Assembly (NCBI GenBank): GCA_002390165.1
Contig: DGOU01000182.1
Coordinates: 1 to 10,698 of the forward strand
Direction: 5' to 3'
Length of the DNA: 10,698 nt
Source of the DNA: Lutibacter sp. UBA4458
Lineage (GTDB): Bacteria > Bacteroidota > Bacteroidia > Flavobacteriales > Flavobacteriaceae
The translations under genes were made by a program, and so were the position numbers. Under the pieces are notes generated by a model, which was given only the letters and a program-made list of their open reading frames with translations, ran no database searches and was not told the origin of the DNA. This document shows positions 1-5,712 of the stretch, piece after piece; positions within the stretch are counted from its first letter, which is position 1; each line of letters begins with the position of its first letter.

Positions 1-145
1 TTAAACCACAATTTTGATTGAATTTATTTGAGTATTATTCGGAGAATAAATATTAGATATTTTGAATGTTAATGATTTGAATAGCTATTATTTATGATTT
101 AAAAAAATAAAACAATAGTTATTTAAAGTCAATTTACATCGTTTT

Positions 146-1345
146 ATGTCCATAAAAACTATTAAAAATAGTATTCAAGGGAAATTGTATTGTGCAGTTG
201 AATATATCTCCGTGCAACAAAAACCCCAAATTAATTTTCTTTTTCTAAAAAAACGAAAAAGTGAATTTGTTATCGATAAAAAAGGGTTTTGTATAGAGAT
301 AAATGACCTGTTCAAGTTTTTTAAAAAAATCCAGCACCTATTTTTGATTATTAATAATGAACAGGTGCTAACCAAATCTGTTGTTGGTAAACTAGATGCT
401 CTTAAAGCGGTACAAACGGCTTTTCCAAATCTAAATAGCAATGATTTTTATTATGAGACATACCAAAATGAAACAGATACATTTATAAGTATTTGCCGTA
501 AAGATTATGTTGATAGTATTATAAAACAATATGAGGATGCAAATTTAAATATAATTGATTTTTCTTTAGGTAACCTGATAGGTACTCAATTATTACCTTT
601 TGTAGATGAAAAGGAACTTTATACTTCAAATGCATTTTTATCAATAAATAATAATGAACTTATTGATATTAAAAGCACTGAAGCAGAGTTTCAGAAAGAT
701 TATACCATAAATGATTTAGAAATAAATAATAATTATGTTTTAGGGTTGGCAGGGATATTAAGCTACTATACTAATCAAACATTTACACAAAGAAGTTTTA
801 TTGAAAAAACTGCTGAATTAAAAAATAAATTTACTCAAATAAAAACTTTTGATCTAGGCTTAAAAATTGGTTTGGCTTTCATTTTTACATTATTACTTGT
901 CAATTTTATAATTTTTACAAATTATAGAGATAAAATAAATGTTTTAAAAAGTGAAATAGAAGTCAATGAAAATTATAAGAATAATTTACTATCCTTAAAA
1001 GAGGTAGTGGAAAAGAAGAAAAAAATTGTTGATGAAATTACCGCTTCTGAATCTTCAAAGGTATCCTTGTATTTAGATAAAATAGGGGCCTCTATTCCTA
1101 GTAAAATACTTTTAAATGAGATGAATTATCAGCCTCTTTTAAAAAACGTTAAAAATGGTAAGGAAATTCTGTATCAAGCCCAACAAATAATAATTAAAGG
1201 AAAATCATTTGATGGGATCGCTTTTTCTAAATGGATATCATTTTTGGAACAGAAAAACTGGATAGATGTTGTCACTCTAGTGAAATACGGAACTGGTAAA
1301 AAAACAATTACAGAGTTTCAATTGAAAATCACATTGTCAGAATGA
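146..1345 (+). CDS. GspL / PilM-PilN-like inner-membrane assembly protein of a T2SS or type IV pilus-like system
   Basis: The 399-residue protein has a soluble N-terminal part (about 1-235), one strongly hydrophobic segment at about 238-259, a charged probable coiled coil (about 260-300, rich in Lys/Glu), and a C-terminal domain (about 305-397) with the alternating pattern of PilN/GspL ferredoxin-like domains. In that domain a strand ending IIIKGKS is followed by an amphipathic helix and a closing strand FQLKITL. In the family this layout puts the N-terminal domain in the cytoplasm, where it contacts the assembly ATPase, and the C-terminal domain in the periplasm. The N-terminal part would match the PilM-like fold, but I see no clear ATP-binding motif, as is usual for GspL. 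The stop overlaps the next start (ATGA at 1342-1345), and the next product looks like GspM/PilO, which supports the call. The first 145 bases hold no gene I can support. The assignment rests on architecture and gene order, not on a diagnostic motif. Confidence 0.6.
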   Translation: MSIKTIKNSIQGKLYCAVEYISVQQKPQINFLFLKKRKSEFVIDKKGFCIEINDLFKFFKKIQHLFLIINNEQVLTKSVVGKLDALKAVQTAFPNLNSNDFYYETYQNETDTFISICRKDYVDSIIKQYEDANLNIIDFSLGNLIGTQLLPFVDEKELYTSNAFLSINNNELIDIKSTEAEFQKDYTINDLEINNNYVLGLAGILSYYTNQTFTQRSFIEKTAELKNKFTQIKTFDLGLKIGLAFIFTLLLVNFIIFTNYRDKINVLKSEIEVNENYKNNLLSLKEVVEKKKKIVDEITASESSKVSLYLDKIGASIPSKILLNEMNYQPLLKNVKNGKEILYQAQQIIIKGKSFDGIAFSKWISFLEQKNWIDVVTLVKYGTGKKTITEFQLKITLSE

Positions 1346-1866
1346 GTTTAAAACAAAAAAATATTGCCCTAATTTCTGGTTTTGTAATTTTACTTTGGCT
1401 AACCTATCAATTTTCAATTTCCAATACGCTTGAGGCAAAGCATAAATACAATGCATTAATGAATCAAAAACAACTACTTTCTAATTTACCAAAGCAGATT
1501 AATTATTTAAAACAACAGCATGTATATTATGATTCTATTTTAGAAAAGAATAAAATTACCGCAGAAAGCTCTTTTCAAAATAATTTATTACAAATCATGA
1601 ACTCCTTTGCTACAAAAAATGATTTAAAAATTATTGCTTTTAATGAACCTCATGAAGTAATTAAAAATGATGCTATTTTAAAAACATATACTTTTAAAGT
1701 AAAAGGGTCTTTTAACCAAATATTGAAGTTATTAAATACGCTTGAGCAATATGGTAACTATGGTAAAATGATTTCTATCAACTTCAATAAAAATAAAAAT
1801 TACAAGACCAATAGAATGTCTTTATCATGTGAAATATTCCTTCAAAAAAAAGAAATTATAAATTAA
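1342..1866 (+). CDS. GspM / PilO-like inner-membrane protein
   Basis: This 174-residue protein starts with a short basic stretch, then one membrane segment (about 8-26), a probable coiled coil (about 30-70) and a C-terminal alpha/beta domain (about 75-170). In the C-terminal domain a strand TYTFKVKGSF is followed by a helix (NQILKLLNTLEQ) and further strands. That is the architecture of PilO/GspM, which pairs with PilN/GspL in the inner-membrane platform. Its ATG overlaps the upstream stop by four bases, suggesting translational coupling. Secretin or other secretion genes often lie near such pairs, but here the next gene is the mobile-element regulator RteC, so the cluster may end here or be interrupted. 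The gap 1867-2070 contains no gene or strong terminator that I can see. No single residue motif proves the function. Confidence 0.55.
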   Translation: MSLKQKNIALISGFVILLWLTYQFSISNTLEAKHKYNALMNQKQLLSNLPKQINYLKQQHVYYDSILEKNKITAESSFQNNLLQIMNSFATKNDLKIIAFNEPHEVIKNDAILKTYTFKVKGSFNQILKLLNTLEQYGNYGKMISINFNKNKNYKTNRMSLSCEIFLQKKEIIN

Positions 1867-2070
1867 AATTTTATATTTACTTATTCCAAAATGGTTAGCT
1901 ATCAGCTTGTTTTATAGTTAGTTGTTTTTAATTTTTAACACACTTTAACATATTAGGCATAATTATTGCTTAATCTTACTTGCATCCAAAATTACATAGA
2001 TATTTTATCACTCCAATTGAGATTTATTTCACTTTGAAATAAATGCAGATTAAATATAAATAAATTGCCT

Positions 2071-2907
2071 ATGAAATTTAAAAAATTACTAAAACACTTT
2101 GATATACAGCTGAATGAAATAAAAAATGAAAAATATACTATAACTAAAGAGGCTAAATTAGCTATTACTACTTGTAGTAATATTCTTTCAGAGTTAAATC
2201 AAATTATCTACAACTCTTCATTCAAAAACATGGAGGAAGAAATTAATTTTCATAAAAAAATTAAAGTAGTGCCTCTGTCGAATTTAATATTTTATTGTGA
2301 AGTTTTATCTTTTGAAAATGTATATCCTAAAGTAAATAGAAAGGAACAAGAAAAATATGTAAAAAGAAAAATTAAGAAAGTAAATAAATTTTATGCTTAT
2401 AACGTTGATTTTATTCAATACATTAAAGAAGATAGATTCTATTTAGATGAATTGTACTTTACAAAATCAGGAATTAATTCAATAAATTTCACAAACACAA
2501 ACATTTATTATCTTTCTGCAGATTTTAGTACTTCACATGATATTTTATTAGGGAAACTAAAAGGCTTCGATTTGTTGATGATTTATTTACAAAAAAAATT
2601 AAATAACTTACAGAATATAAAACCTCAACTTGCAGAAAAAAGTTATTTAAAATCAAATATGCATTGGACATCTTCAAAAGCTAATCTAACAGAATTAATC
2701 TATGCACTTCACAGTAGTAGAGCAATAAATAATGGAACTACAGGCATCAAAGAGATTGCCACAGCTTTTGAAAAAATGTTTAATATTAATTTAGGAAATT
2801 ATTACCATAGATCAATAGAGATTAGGTCTCGAAAAATAAATAAAACAATATTTATGGATAACCTTAAAGAATCTTTGATGAACTCTATGGATAAATTTGA
2901 TAAATAA
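2071..2907 (+). CDS. rteC: RteC-family mobile-element regulator
   Basis: RteC proteins are DNA-binding regulators first known from Bacteroides conjugative transposons of the CTnDOT type, where RteC activates excision genes. The 278-residue product shows the family layout. An N-terminal helical part (1-120) includes the segment EEEINFHKKIKVVPLSNLIFYCE, split here only by its own length, and then a helix rich in Lys ending in FYAYNVDFIQYI. The C-terminal half (about 198-275) reads MHWTSSKANLTELIYAL, then an Asn/Gly-rich turn, GIKEIATAFEKMFNINLGN and a final helix with RSRKINKTIF. I chose ATG 2071 over an in-frame TTG at 2065 because ATG is the stronger start and no ribosome-binding site favours the TTG. 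About 390 bases separate it from the excisionase-like gene, and the inverted repeats in that gap could be its targets (inference). No integrase is nearby. Confidence 0.8.
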   Translation: MKFKKLLKHFDIQLNEIKNEKYTITKEAKLAITTCSNILSELNQIIYNSSFKNMEEEINFHKKIKVVPLSNLIFYCEVLSFENVYPKVNRKEQEKYVKRKIKKVNKFYAYNVDFIQYIKEDRFYLDELYFTKSGINSINFTNTNIYYLSADFSTSHDILLGKLKGFDLLMIYLQKKLNNLQNIKPQLAEKSYLKSNMHWTSSKANLTELIYALHSSRAINNGTTGIKEIATAFEKMFNINLGNYYHRSIEIRSRKINKTIFMDNLKESLMNSMDKFDK

Positions 2908-2990
2908 TTTCTGCTCTAATACTCTGTCTGATAAAGAAATATAATTCTTGAATTTGCCTTCCTAAACCTAAATAGATTTGCCAACTTTCA

Positions 2991-3125
2991 CCCAAGGTGG
3001 GAAATTCAAAACTTTATTATTTATCATAAATTTTATAATAAATAGACTTATAAAATTTTTGACTTAGTATTAAATTGAACCAATTTAGTCCATTAAAAAA
3101 GATATAAAAAATCACCCACCTTGGG
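2991..3125. repeat. 11-bp inverted repeat pair, CCCAAGGTGGG / CCCACCTTGGG
   Basis: CCCAAGGTGGG at 2991-3001 is the exact reverse complement of CCCACCTTGGG at 3115-3125. Each arm is also partly palindromic (CCCA-agg-TGGG). The arms are GC-rich in very AT-rich surroundings and bracket 113 bp. They could be operator sites for RteC or the HTH protein, or part of an origin or oriT. The role is not shown by the sequence. Confidence 0.6.
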
Positions 3126-3194
3126 AACGACTATGGAATAAAATCAATCAAACTGTTGCAATTTTGTAAAACGAAAGTCAAATCAACGTAAGAA

Positions 3195-3226
3195 CTACCA
3201 TAGAGAGCGATAGCTTGATATGGTAG
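3195..3226 (+). repeat. Hairpin with CTACCATA / TATGGTAG arms
   Basis: The arms at 3195-3202 and 3219-3226 pair perfectly over 8 bp around a 16-base loop. With one bulge the pairing extends outward through GAA/TTC. It lies about 75 bases before the HTH start, in its likely leader, and has no T-run, so it is not a typical terminator. Confidence 0.5.
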
Positions 3227-3238
3227 CTTCTTTAAGTT

Positions 3239-3259
3239 GTTCCGCACTTGATGCGGAAC
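3239..3259 (+). repeat. Perfect 8-bp hairpin GTTCCGCA / TGCGGAAC
   Basis: The arms 3239-3246 and 3252-3259 are perfectly complementary around the 5-base loop CTTGA. It is 41 bases before the HTH start codon. No T-tract follows, so a 5' UTR structure or protein-binding dyad is more likely than a terminator. Confidence 0.6.
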
Positions 3260-3300
3260 CTCCTTATTGATCTTATATTAATCTTAAACATCATTTACAA

Positions 3301-3579
3301 ATGGCAGCAACCATCATTACAACAGAAGATCTTCATGAATTCAAACATGAGCTATTAGAAGAATTTAAAGAAATAGTACAAAACAGTTCCGGAATCCAAC
3401 CTAAAAAATGGTTAAAATCTCCTGAAATCCGAGAACTCTTAAGTATTTCTCCTGGCACCCTACAAAACTTGCGAATAAATGGAACACTCCCTTACACCAA
3501 AGTTGGTGGAATTATATACTATGATTATGATGAAATCATCAAAGTAATGGAACAAAACCGAATTCATAATAAGTATTAA
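3301..3579 (+). CDS. Excisionase-like helix-turn-helix DNA-binding protein (MerR/HTH_17 type)
   Basis: This 92-residue protein has an N-terminal helix (about 8-28, acidic and amphipathic) and a winged HTH at about 37-85. The HTH reads KKWLKSPEIRELLSISPGT, then a recognition helix LQNLRINGTLPYTKVGG and a wing ending YYDYDEI. This is the common small HTH protein of Bacteroidetes integrative elements, often annotated as a helix-turn-helix or excisionase family protein, and may act as a recombination directionality factor or local repressor. It lies between RteC and the replication module, the expected place for an element control gene. A structured leader precedes it. The specific role is inferred from context. 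The HTH assignment itself is solid. Confidence 0.8.
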   Translation: MAATIITTEDLHEFKHELLEEFKEIVQNSSGIQPKKWLKSPEIRELLSISPGTLQNLRINGTLPYTKVGGIIYYDYDEIIKVMEQNRIHNKY

Positions 3580-3669
3580 CATTTAACGAATTACAATAAA
3601 AAATTTCTTATTGCCTTCTTTGAAATCTTAAAAACCAGGATTGAAACAAAAAAGTTGAGGTTTACATAT

Positions 3670-3815
3670 CTGTCCGTAGCAGTAATGAATGAGGTGCCGG
3701 AATTGCGTTTCGTGTTAACGAAAAAGAGCATGAAGGCATGAGAATGAATGGTGCGTAGCAAATGCCTTGGACAGGAAAAGATTTTTTTGTTTCTTTTTTC
3801 ATCCGAAAAAAGAAA
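3670..3815 (+). ncRNA. Candidate structured RNA module, copy 1 (leader of the DnaD-like gene)
   Basis: Direct pairings: an enclosing helix CTGTCC (3670-3675) with GGACAG (3769-3774); a second helix AAGGCAT (3733-3739) with ATGCCTT (3762-3768), whose 3' arm abuts the first exactly; an inner hairpin TTTCGT-GTTA-ACGAAA (3708-3723); and a terminal 11-bp hairpin (3790-3800 with 3805-3815, loop ATCC) after a run of seven T. It shares GGTGCG-AGCAAA, CCTTGG-CAGGAAAAGA and the T-run with copy 2. The DnaD-like gene starts 45 bases later. It could be a leader RNA, an attenuator or a DNA structure. The strand is inferred from the neighbouring genes. Confidence 0.4.
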
Positions 3816-3860
3816 AAGAACACAAATAAATAGTATAAAACCAAAGAATCATGAAATAAA

Positions 3861-4565
3861 ATGCAACAAATAAACTACATAAAACACCTTAACGGAGTCT
3901 TTCTACAATTCTCAAAAGATAGTCGTTTAAATCCAACACATATCAGTTTATATGTAGCCCTATTCCAATTGTGGAATAACTTTCATTTTCCAGAAGAATT
4001 CTATGTCAATCGTGAGGAAGTGATGAGTTTTTCAAAAATTGGATCTAAAACTACCTATCATCGTTGCATAAAAGAATTAAGTCATTGGAAATATCTGCTG
4101 TATATTCCTTCTCATAATCCATATCGAGGAAGCCGAATTAAGATGCACAAATTTGGGACAAGTACTGGACAAGCTATGTACCAGTACCATACCAATATCG
4201 GGACAAGCAGTGGACAAGCGCTGGTATCTATAAACAAACATAAAGAAACTATAAAAAACAATATAAACTTTAATAAACTAGACAAGCCCAAAAATAAAAA
4301 TGAAGTTATTGATTTTTTTAAAAAAGAAAATTGGCCAATTCTTGAAGCAAAAAAATTTTACAACCATTACCAAAGTATTGGATGGAAAATAGGCGGAAAA
4401 ACAAAAATTGTGGATTGGCATGCCACAGCTCACAATTGGATGATAAAAGCTGAAGAGATAAAAAAAATATCCCAAGCAGACTCAAGAGAAACAAAAAAAG
4501 AACATAGCCAAAATCAGGACAACCTGAAAACAACCAAAAATAAAAATTACAATGAACCATTATGA
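3861..4565 (+). CDS. DnaD-like replication initiation / primosome protein of a mobile element
   Basis: This 234-residue protein has two parts joined by a linker. The N-terminal part (about 8-98) looks like a winged helix: a helical stretch ending ISLYVALFQLWN, then EEVMSFSKIGSKTTYHRCIKEL, where the second helix would be the recognition helix, and a wing rich in Tyr and Arg. The linker (about 99-145) contains a small internal repeat, GTSTGQAM then GTSSGQAL. The C-terminal part (about 147-195) carries FYNHYQSIGWKIGG and VDWHATAHNWM, the pattern of the DnaD/DnaB_2 C-terminal domain (YYxxxGWxxG, then DWxxAxxxW), which binds DNA and helps load the helicase. A DnaC-like ATPase downstream supports a helicase-loading role. 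The tail is polar and likely disordered. It could instead act mainly as a transcription regulator. Confidence 0.65.
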   Translation: MQQINYIKHLNGVFLQFSKDSRLNPTHISLYVALFQLWNNFHFPEEFYVNREEVMSFSKIGSKTTYHRCIKELSHWKYLLYIPSHNPYRGSRIKMHKFGTSTGQAMYQYHTNIGTSSGQALVSINKHKETIKNNINFNKLDKPKNKNEVIDFFKKENWPILEAKKFYNHYQSIGWKIGGKTKIVDWHATAHNWMIKAEEIKKISQADSRETKKEHSQNQDNLKTTKNKNYNEPL

Positions 4566-4567
4566 GT

Positions 4568-4590
4568 GTTGGATTCATAACCCGGAGGTC
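4568..4590 (+). pseudogene. tRNA-fMet-like anticodon-arm remnant
   Basis: From 4568 to 4590 the sequence resembles the anticodon arm and variable loop of bacterial initiator tRNA-Met, including the loop TTCATAA with anticodon CAT followed by CCCGGAGGTC. Against the E. coli tRNA as I remember it, 19 of 23 bases agree and all four differences are transitions. The anticodon stem is mostly wobble pairs with one mismatch, and neither the D-arm nor the T-arm is present, so this is not a working tRNA. It may be a leftover of an attachment site or of a tRNA gene picked up by the element. Confidence 0.35.
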
Positions 4591-4598
4591 AAATAAAA

Positions 4599-4940
4599 CG
4601 TCATTGCGGAGCCCAAGAATTTTTTACAATATCCTCCTATGAGTTGATGACAATCAGGATCGTATTTTCAATGAAGCTTGCTTCGTAACAGGAATCAAAA
4701 TATATTCAAAAATGTTACTAAGCGAACCAGTCCTGGCTGCAGGATTAGGTCACAATAACCAAAGTTAAGAACAAAAATAAAGGAGCATGAGATAGTTTTA
4801 TTATTACCTTTAATAAACAGGCATCGGTGACCGGTGCGCAGCAAAGACCTTGGCCAGGAAAAGATTTTTTTCTTTCTTTTTTTATCTTAAAAAAAGAAAT
4901 GATTTTTATAGTTGTCATAGGTAGGAGCGAAGCAATCTCA
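4599..4940. repeat. Split dispersed palindromic repeat (GTCATTGCGGAGC ... GGAGCGAAGCAATCTCA)
   Basis: CGTCATTGCGGAGC (4599-4612) and GGAGCGAAGCAATCTCA (4924-4940) look like the two halves of a common bacterial dispersed palindrome of the form GTCATTGCGAG-nn-GAAGCAATCT. The halves share GGAGC (4608-4612 and 4924-4928), as if 311 bp were inserted with a 5-bp target duplication. The palindrome form is recalled from general knowledge. The insertion is inference. Confidence 0.35.
4731..4899 (+). ncRNA. Candidate structured RNA module, copy 2
   Basis: The enclosing helix TCCTGGCT (4731-4738) pairs with GGCCAGGA (4852-4859) over 8 bp, ending in one T-G wobble. Inside are TTTATTA/TAATAAA (4797-4803 with 4811-4817) and a 7-bp triloop hairpin GCATCGG-TGA-CCGGTGC (4821-4837, one T-G pair). 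After the shared CAGGAAAAGA and T-run comes a perfect 12-bp A/T hairpin (4873-4884 with 4888-4899, loop TCT). Compared with copy 1, the enclosing helix keeps pairing although one pair changed from T-A to G-C and another from C-G to T-G. No recognised intact gene follows. Confidence 0.4.
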
Positions 4941-4996
4941 TAAATAAAATCTAAATATCACAATGCGCGTAGTCAAAAGATTAAACAAATAAAGTA

Positions 4997-5158
4997 ATGA
5001 ACAACAAACTACCTCACACTATAACCAAAAACAAAACTATGTCAAACAACTATAATTTATCTAAAAATCTAAAACGGACCTATTTAAATTTTCGTATTGC
5101 CTTCCATAAAATTTTAGCGAAATGGAAGCAGGAGCAGTCGGTGAGTGAAACACCTTAG
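4997..5158 (+). CDS. Doubtful small ORF, possibly a broken gene
   Basis: ATG at 4997 opens a 53-codon frame ending at TAG 5156-5158. A second in-frame ATG is at 5039. The product is basic, with a stretch NLKRTYLNFRIAFHKILAKW that could form an amphipathic helix. After the TAG the same frame stays open for 31 more codons, to TAA 5252-5254, starting AAADKKFLEI, so this could be an 84-codon gene with a nonsense mutation. I do not recognise it. The frame overlaps the hairpins of module copy 3, so the open reading frame may be accidental. Confidence 0.2.
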   Translation: MNNKLPHTITKNKTMSNNYNLSKNLKRTYLNFRIAFHKILAKWKQEQSVSETP

Positions 5159-5250
5159 GCTGCGGCGGATAAAAAATTTCTAGAAATAAGGCACAGAAAA
5201 TTAAAATCAGCCTTGATCTTTTGTTTCGTTTTGCATCAAGGCAAAATGAA
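5098..5250 (+). ncRNA. Diverged structured module, copy 3
   Basis: Visible pairings: TGC-CTTCCAT (5098-5107) with ATGGAAGCA (5122-5130), with one bulge; GCAGTC (5134-5139) with GGCTGC (5158-5163, one wobble), enclosing GGTG/CACC (5140-5143 with 5151-5154); and a terminal hairpin TTCGTTTTGC (5225-5234) with GCAAAATGAA (5241-5250, one wobble), loop ATCAAG. An alternative pairing GCCTTGAT (5210-5217) with ATCAAGGC (5235-5242) competes with the terminal hairpin. The order GGTG-AG-GAAA-CCTT-GGC echoes copies 1 and 2, but similarity is weak. It lies directly before the partial loader copy at 5304. Confidence 0.3.
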
Positions 5251-5303
5251 TTAAATAAAAGTATTAGGAATAAAATTAAAAGACAAATGTCAGCATAACT
5301 AAT

Positions 5304-5504
5304 ATGAAAACCAAAACACCCCACATCATCACCGAAGGCTCCTCCCAATACCAATTAGGCGAAATAAACGGAAATATAATTCAATACGATTTTAAAAAGA
5401 TCCTTCACTACCTCAACCACAAAGGCAAACTATTATTCGGTAAAAAATTCAAAATATACACAGTAACTACCTTTAAAAGTCAGTATGAATATTTTGACCC
5501 TTAG
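5304..5504 (+). pseudogene. Truncated duplicate of the DnaC-like helicase loader gene
   Basis: The first 51 codons encode the same residues as the gene at 5713 except codon 4 (Lys instead of Gln). After residue 51 the homology stops and an unrelated 15-residue tail runs to TAG 5502-5504. The Walker A and B motifs and the rest of the ATPase are missing, so it cannot be a working loader. Codons 1-31 differ from the full gene at two bases, whereas codons 32-51 differ at 15 bases, all synonymous. This mosaic shows two diverged gene copies with a shared, recently homogenised 5' end. Upstream flanks are not similar, so homology begins at the ATG. After the TAG the frame is open again to TGA 5629-5631, but I do not recognise that segment, and it lies in a strong hairpin region. 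Confidence 0.75.
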
Positions 5505-5517
5505 CTTTTGCAAGCGG

Positions 5518-5683
5518 GGCACCCACTCGATGAAGATGTCGTAAAAAACGGAAAGCTGTTTGAACATTATTGTTTACAAAACAAGAATGTGAGTTCTTTC
5601 CGTTTAGATATTGAGTCGCATGTGGATCGCTGAAAAAGCAGGGTGTCTTTTTTTGTTTCTTTTTTAGACAAGTAAAAAAGAGA
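5518..5683 (+). ncRNA. Candidate structured RNA module, copy 4 (leader of the helicase loader gene)
   Basis: The enclosing helix GGCACCC (5518-5524) pairs with GGGTGTC (5641-5647, one wobble). It surrounds a long hairpin: AAACGGAAAG (5546-5555) with CTTTCCGTTT (5596-5605), an internal loop, then ACATT (5564-5568) with AATGT (5586-5590), an A-G mismatch and TTGTTT (5570-5575) with AAACAA (5579-5584), capped by ACA. A T-run follows and then the terminal hairpin (5656-5666 with 5673-5683, one wobble, loop GACAAG). GCTTTT (5504-5509) could also pair with AAAAGC (5634-5639), which would form a pseudoknot with the enclosing helix. The loader gene starts 29 bases later. Confidence 0.4.
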
Positions 5684-5712
5684 GATAAAATAACAATAAT
5701 ATAAGATTATAA

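Larger units (their letters stand above)
2908..3300 (+). other. 393-bp intergenic region rich in inverted repeats between the RteC and HTH genes
   Basis: I find no coding sequence here. The region holds a pair of 11-bp inverted repeats (2991-3001 and 3115-3125), an AT-only potential stem (3013-3020 with 3035-3042), and two hairpins just before the HTH gene (3195-3226 and 3239-3259). The density of dyads between a regulator and its presumed target fits a regulatory region, an attachment site or an origin. The sequence alone does not decide between them. There is no clear -33/-7 promoter pair. Confidence 0.5.
4566..5303 (+). other. 738-bp mainly non-coding region with recombination debris and two structured modules
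   Basis: No gene can be called with confidence. In order it contains a tRNA-fMet-like anticodon-arm remnant (4568-4590), the left half of a dispersed palindromic repeat (4599-4612), structured module copy 2 (4731-4899), the right half of the same repeat (4924-4940), a doubtful small reading frame (4997-5158) and hairpins of module copy 3 (5098-5250). The mixture suggests a stretch built by several insertions and losses between the two replication genes. Confidence 0.6.

Noticed and set aside
3013..3042. AT-only stem TTTATTAT / ATAATAAA, considered as a separate feature
   Set aside because: Stems made only of A and T are frequent by chance at this base composition.
3748..3820. Translated similarity between module copies 1 and 2 (VRSK-LGQEKIF) suggesting a coding relic
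   Set aside because: The shared frame has no start codon, ends at a TAA inside the copy 2 hairpin, and the helix arms change together, which fits structure better than coding. Not fully excluded.
3662..3844. Minus-strand frame of 60 codons
   Set aside because: It lies wholly in structured module copy 1. Its Phe/Lys-rich composition is produced by the T-runs and the A/T hairpin, and there is no family signal.
5061..5354. Minus-strand frame of 97 codons
   Set aside because: It is antisense to the 5' end of the truncated loader copy and to the copy 3 hairpins, with no recognisable domain and no promoter.
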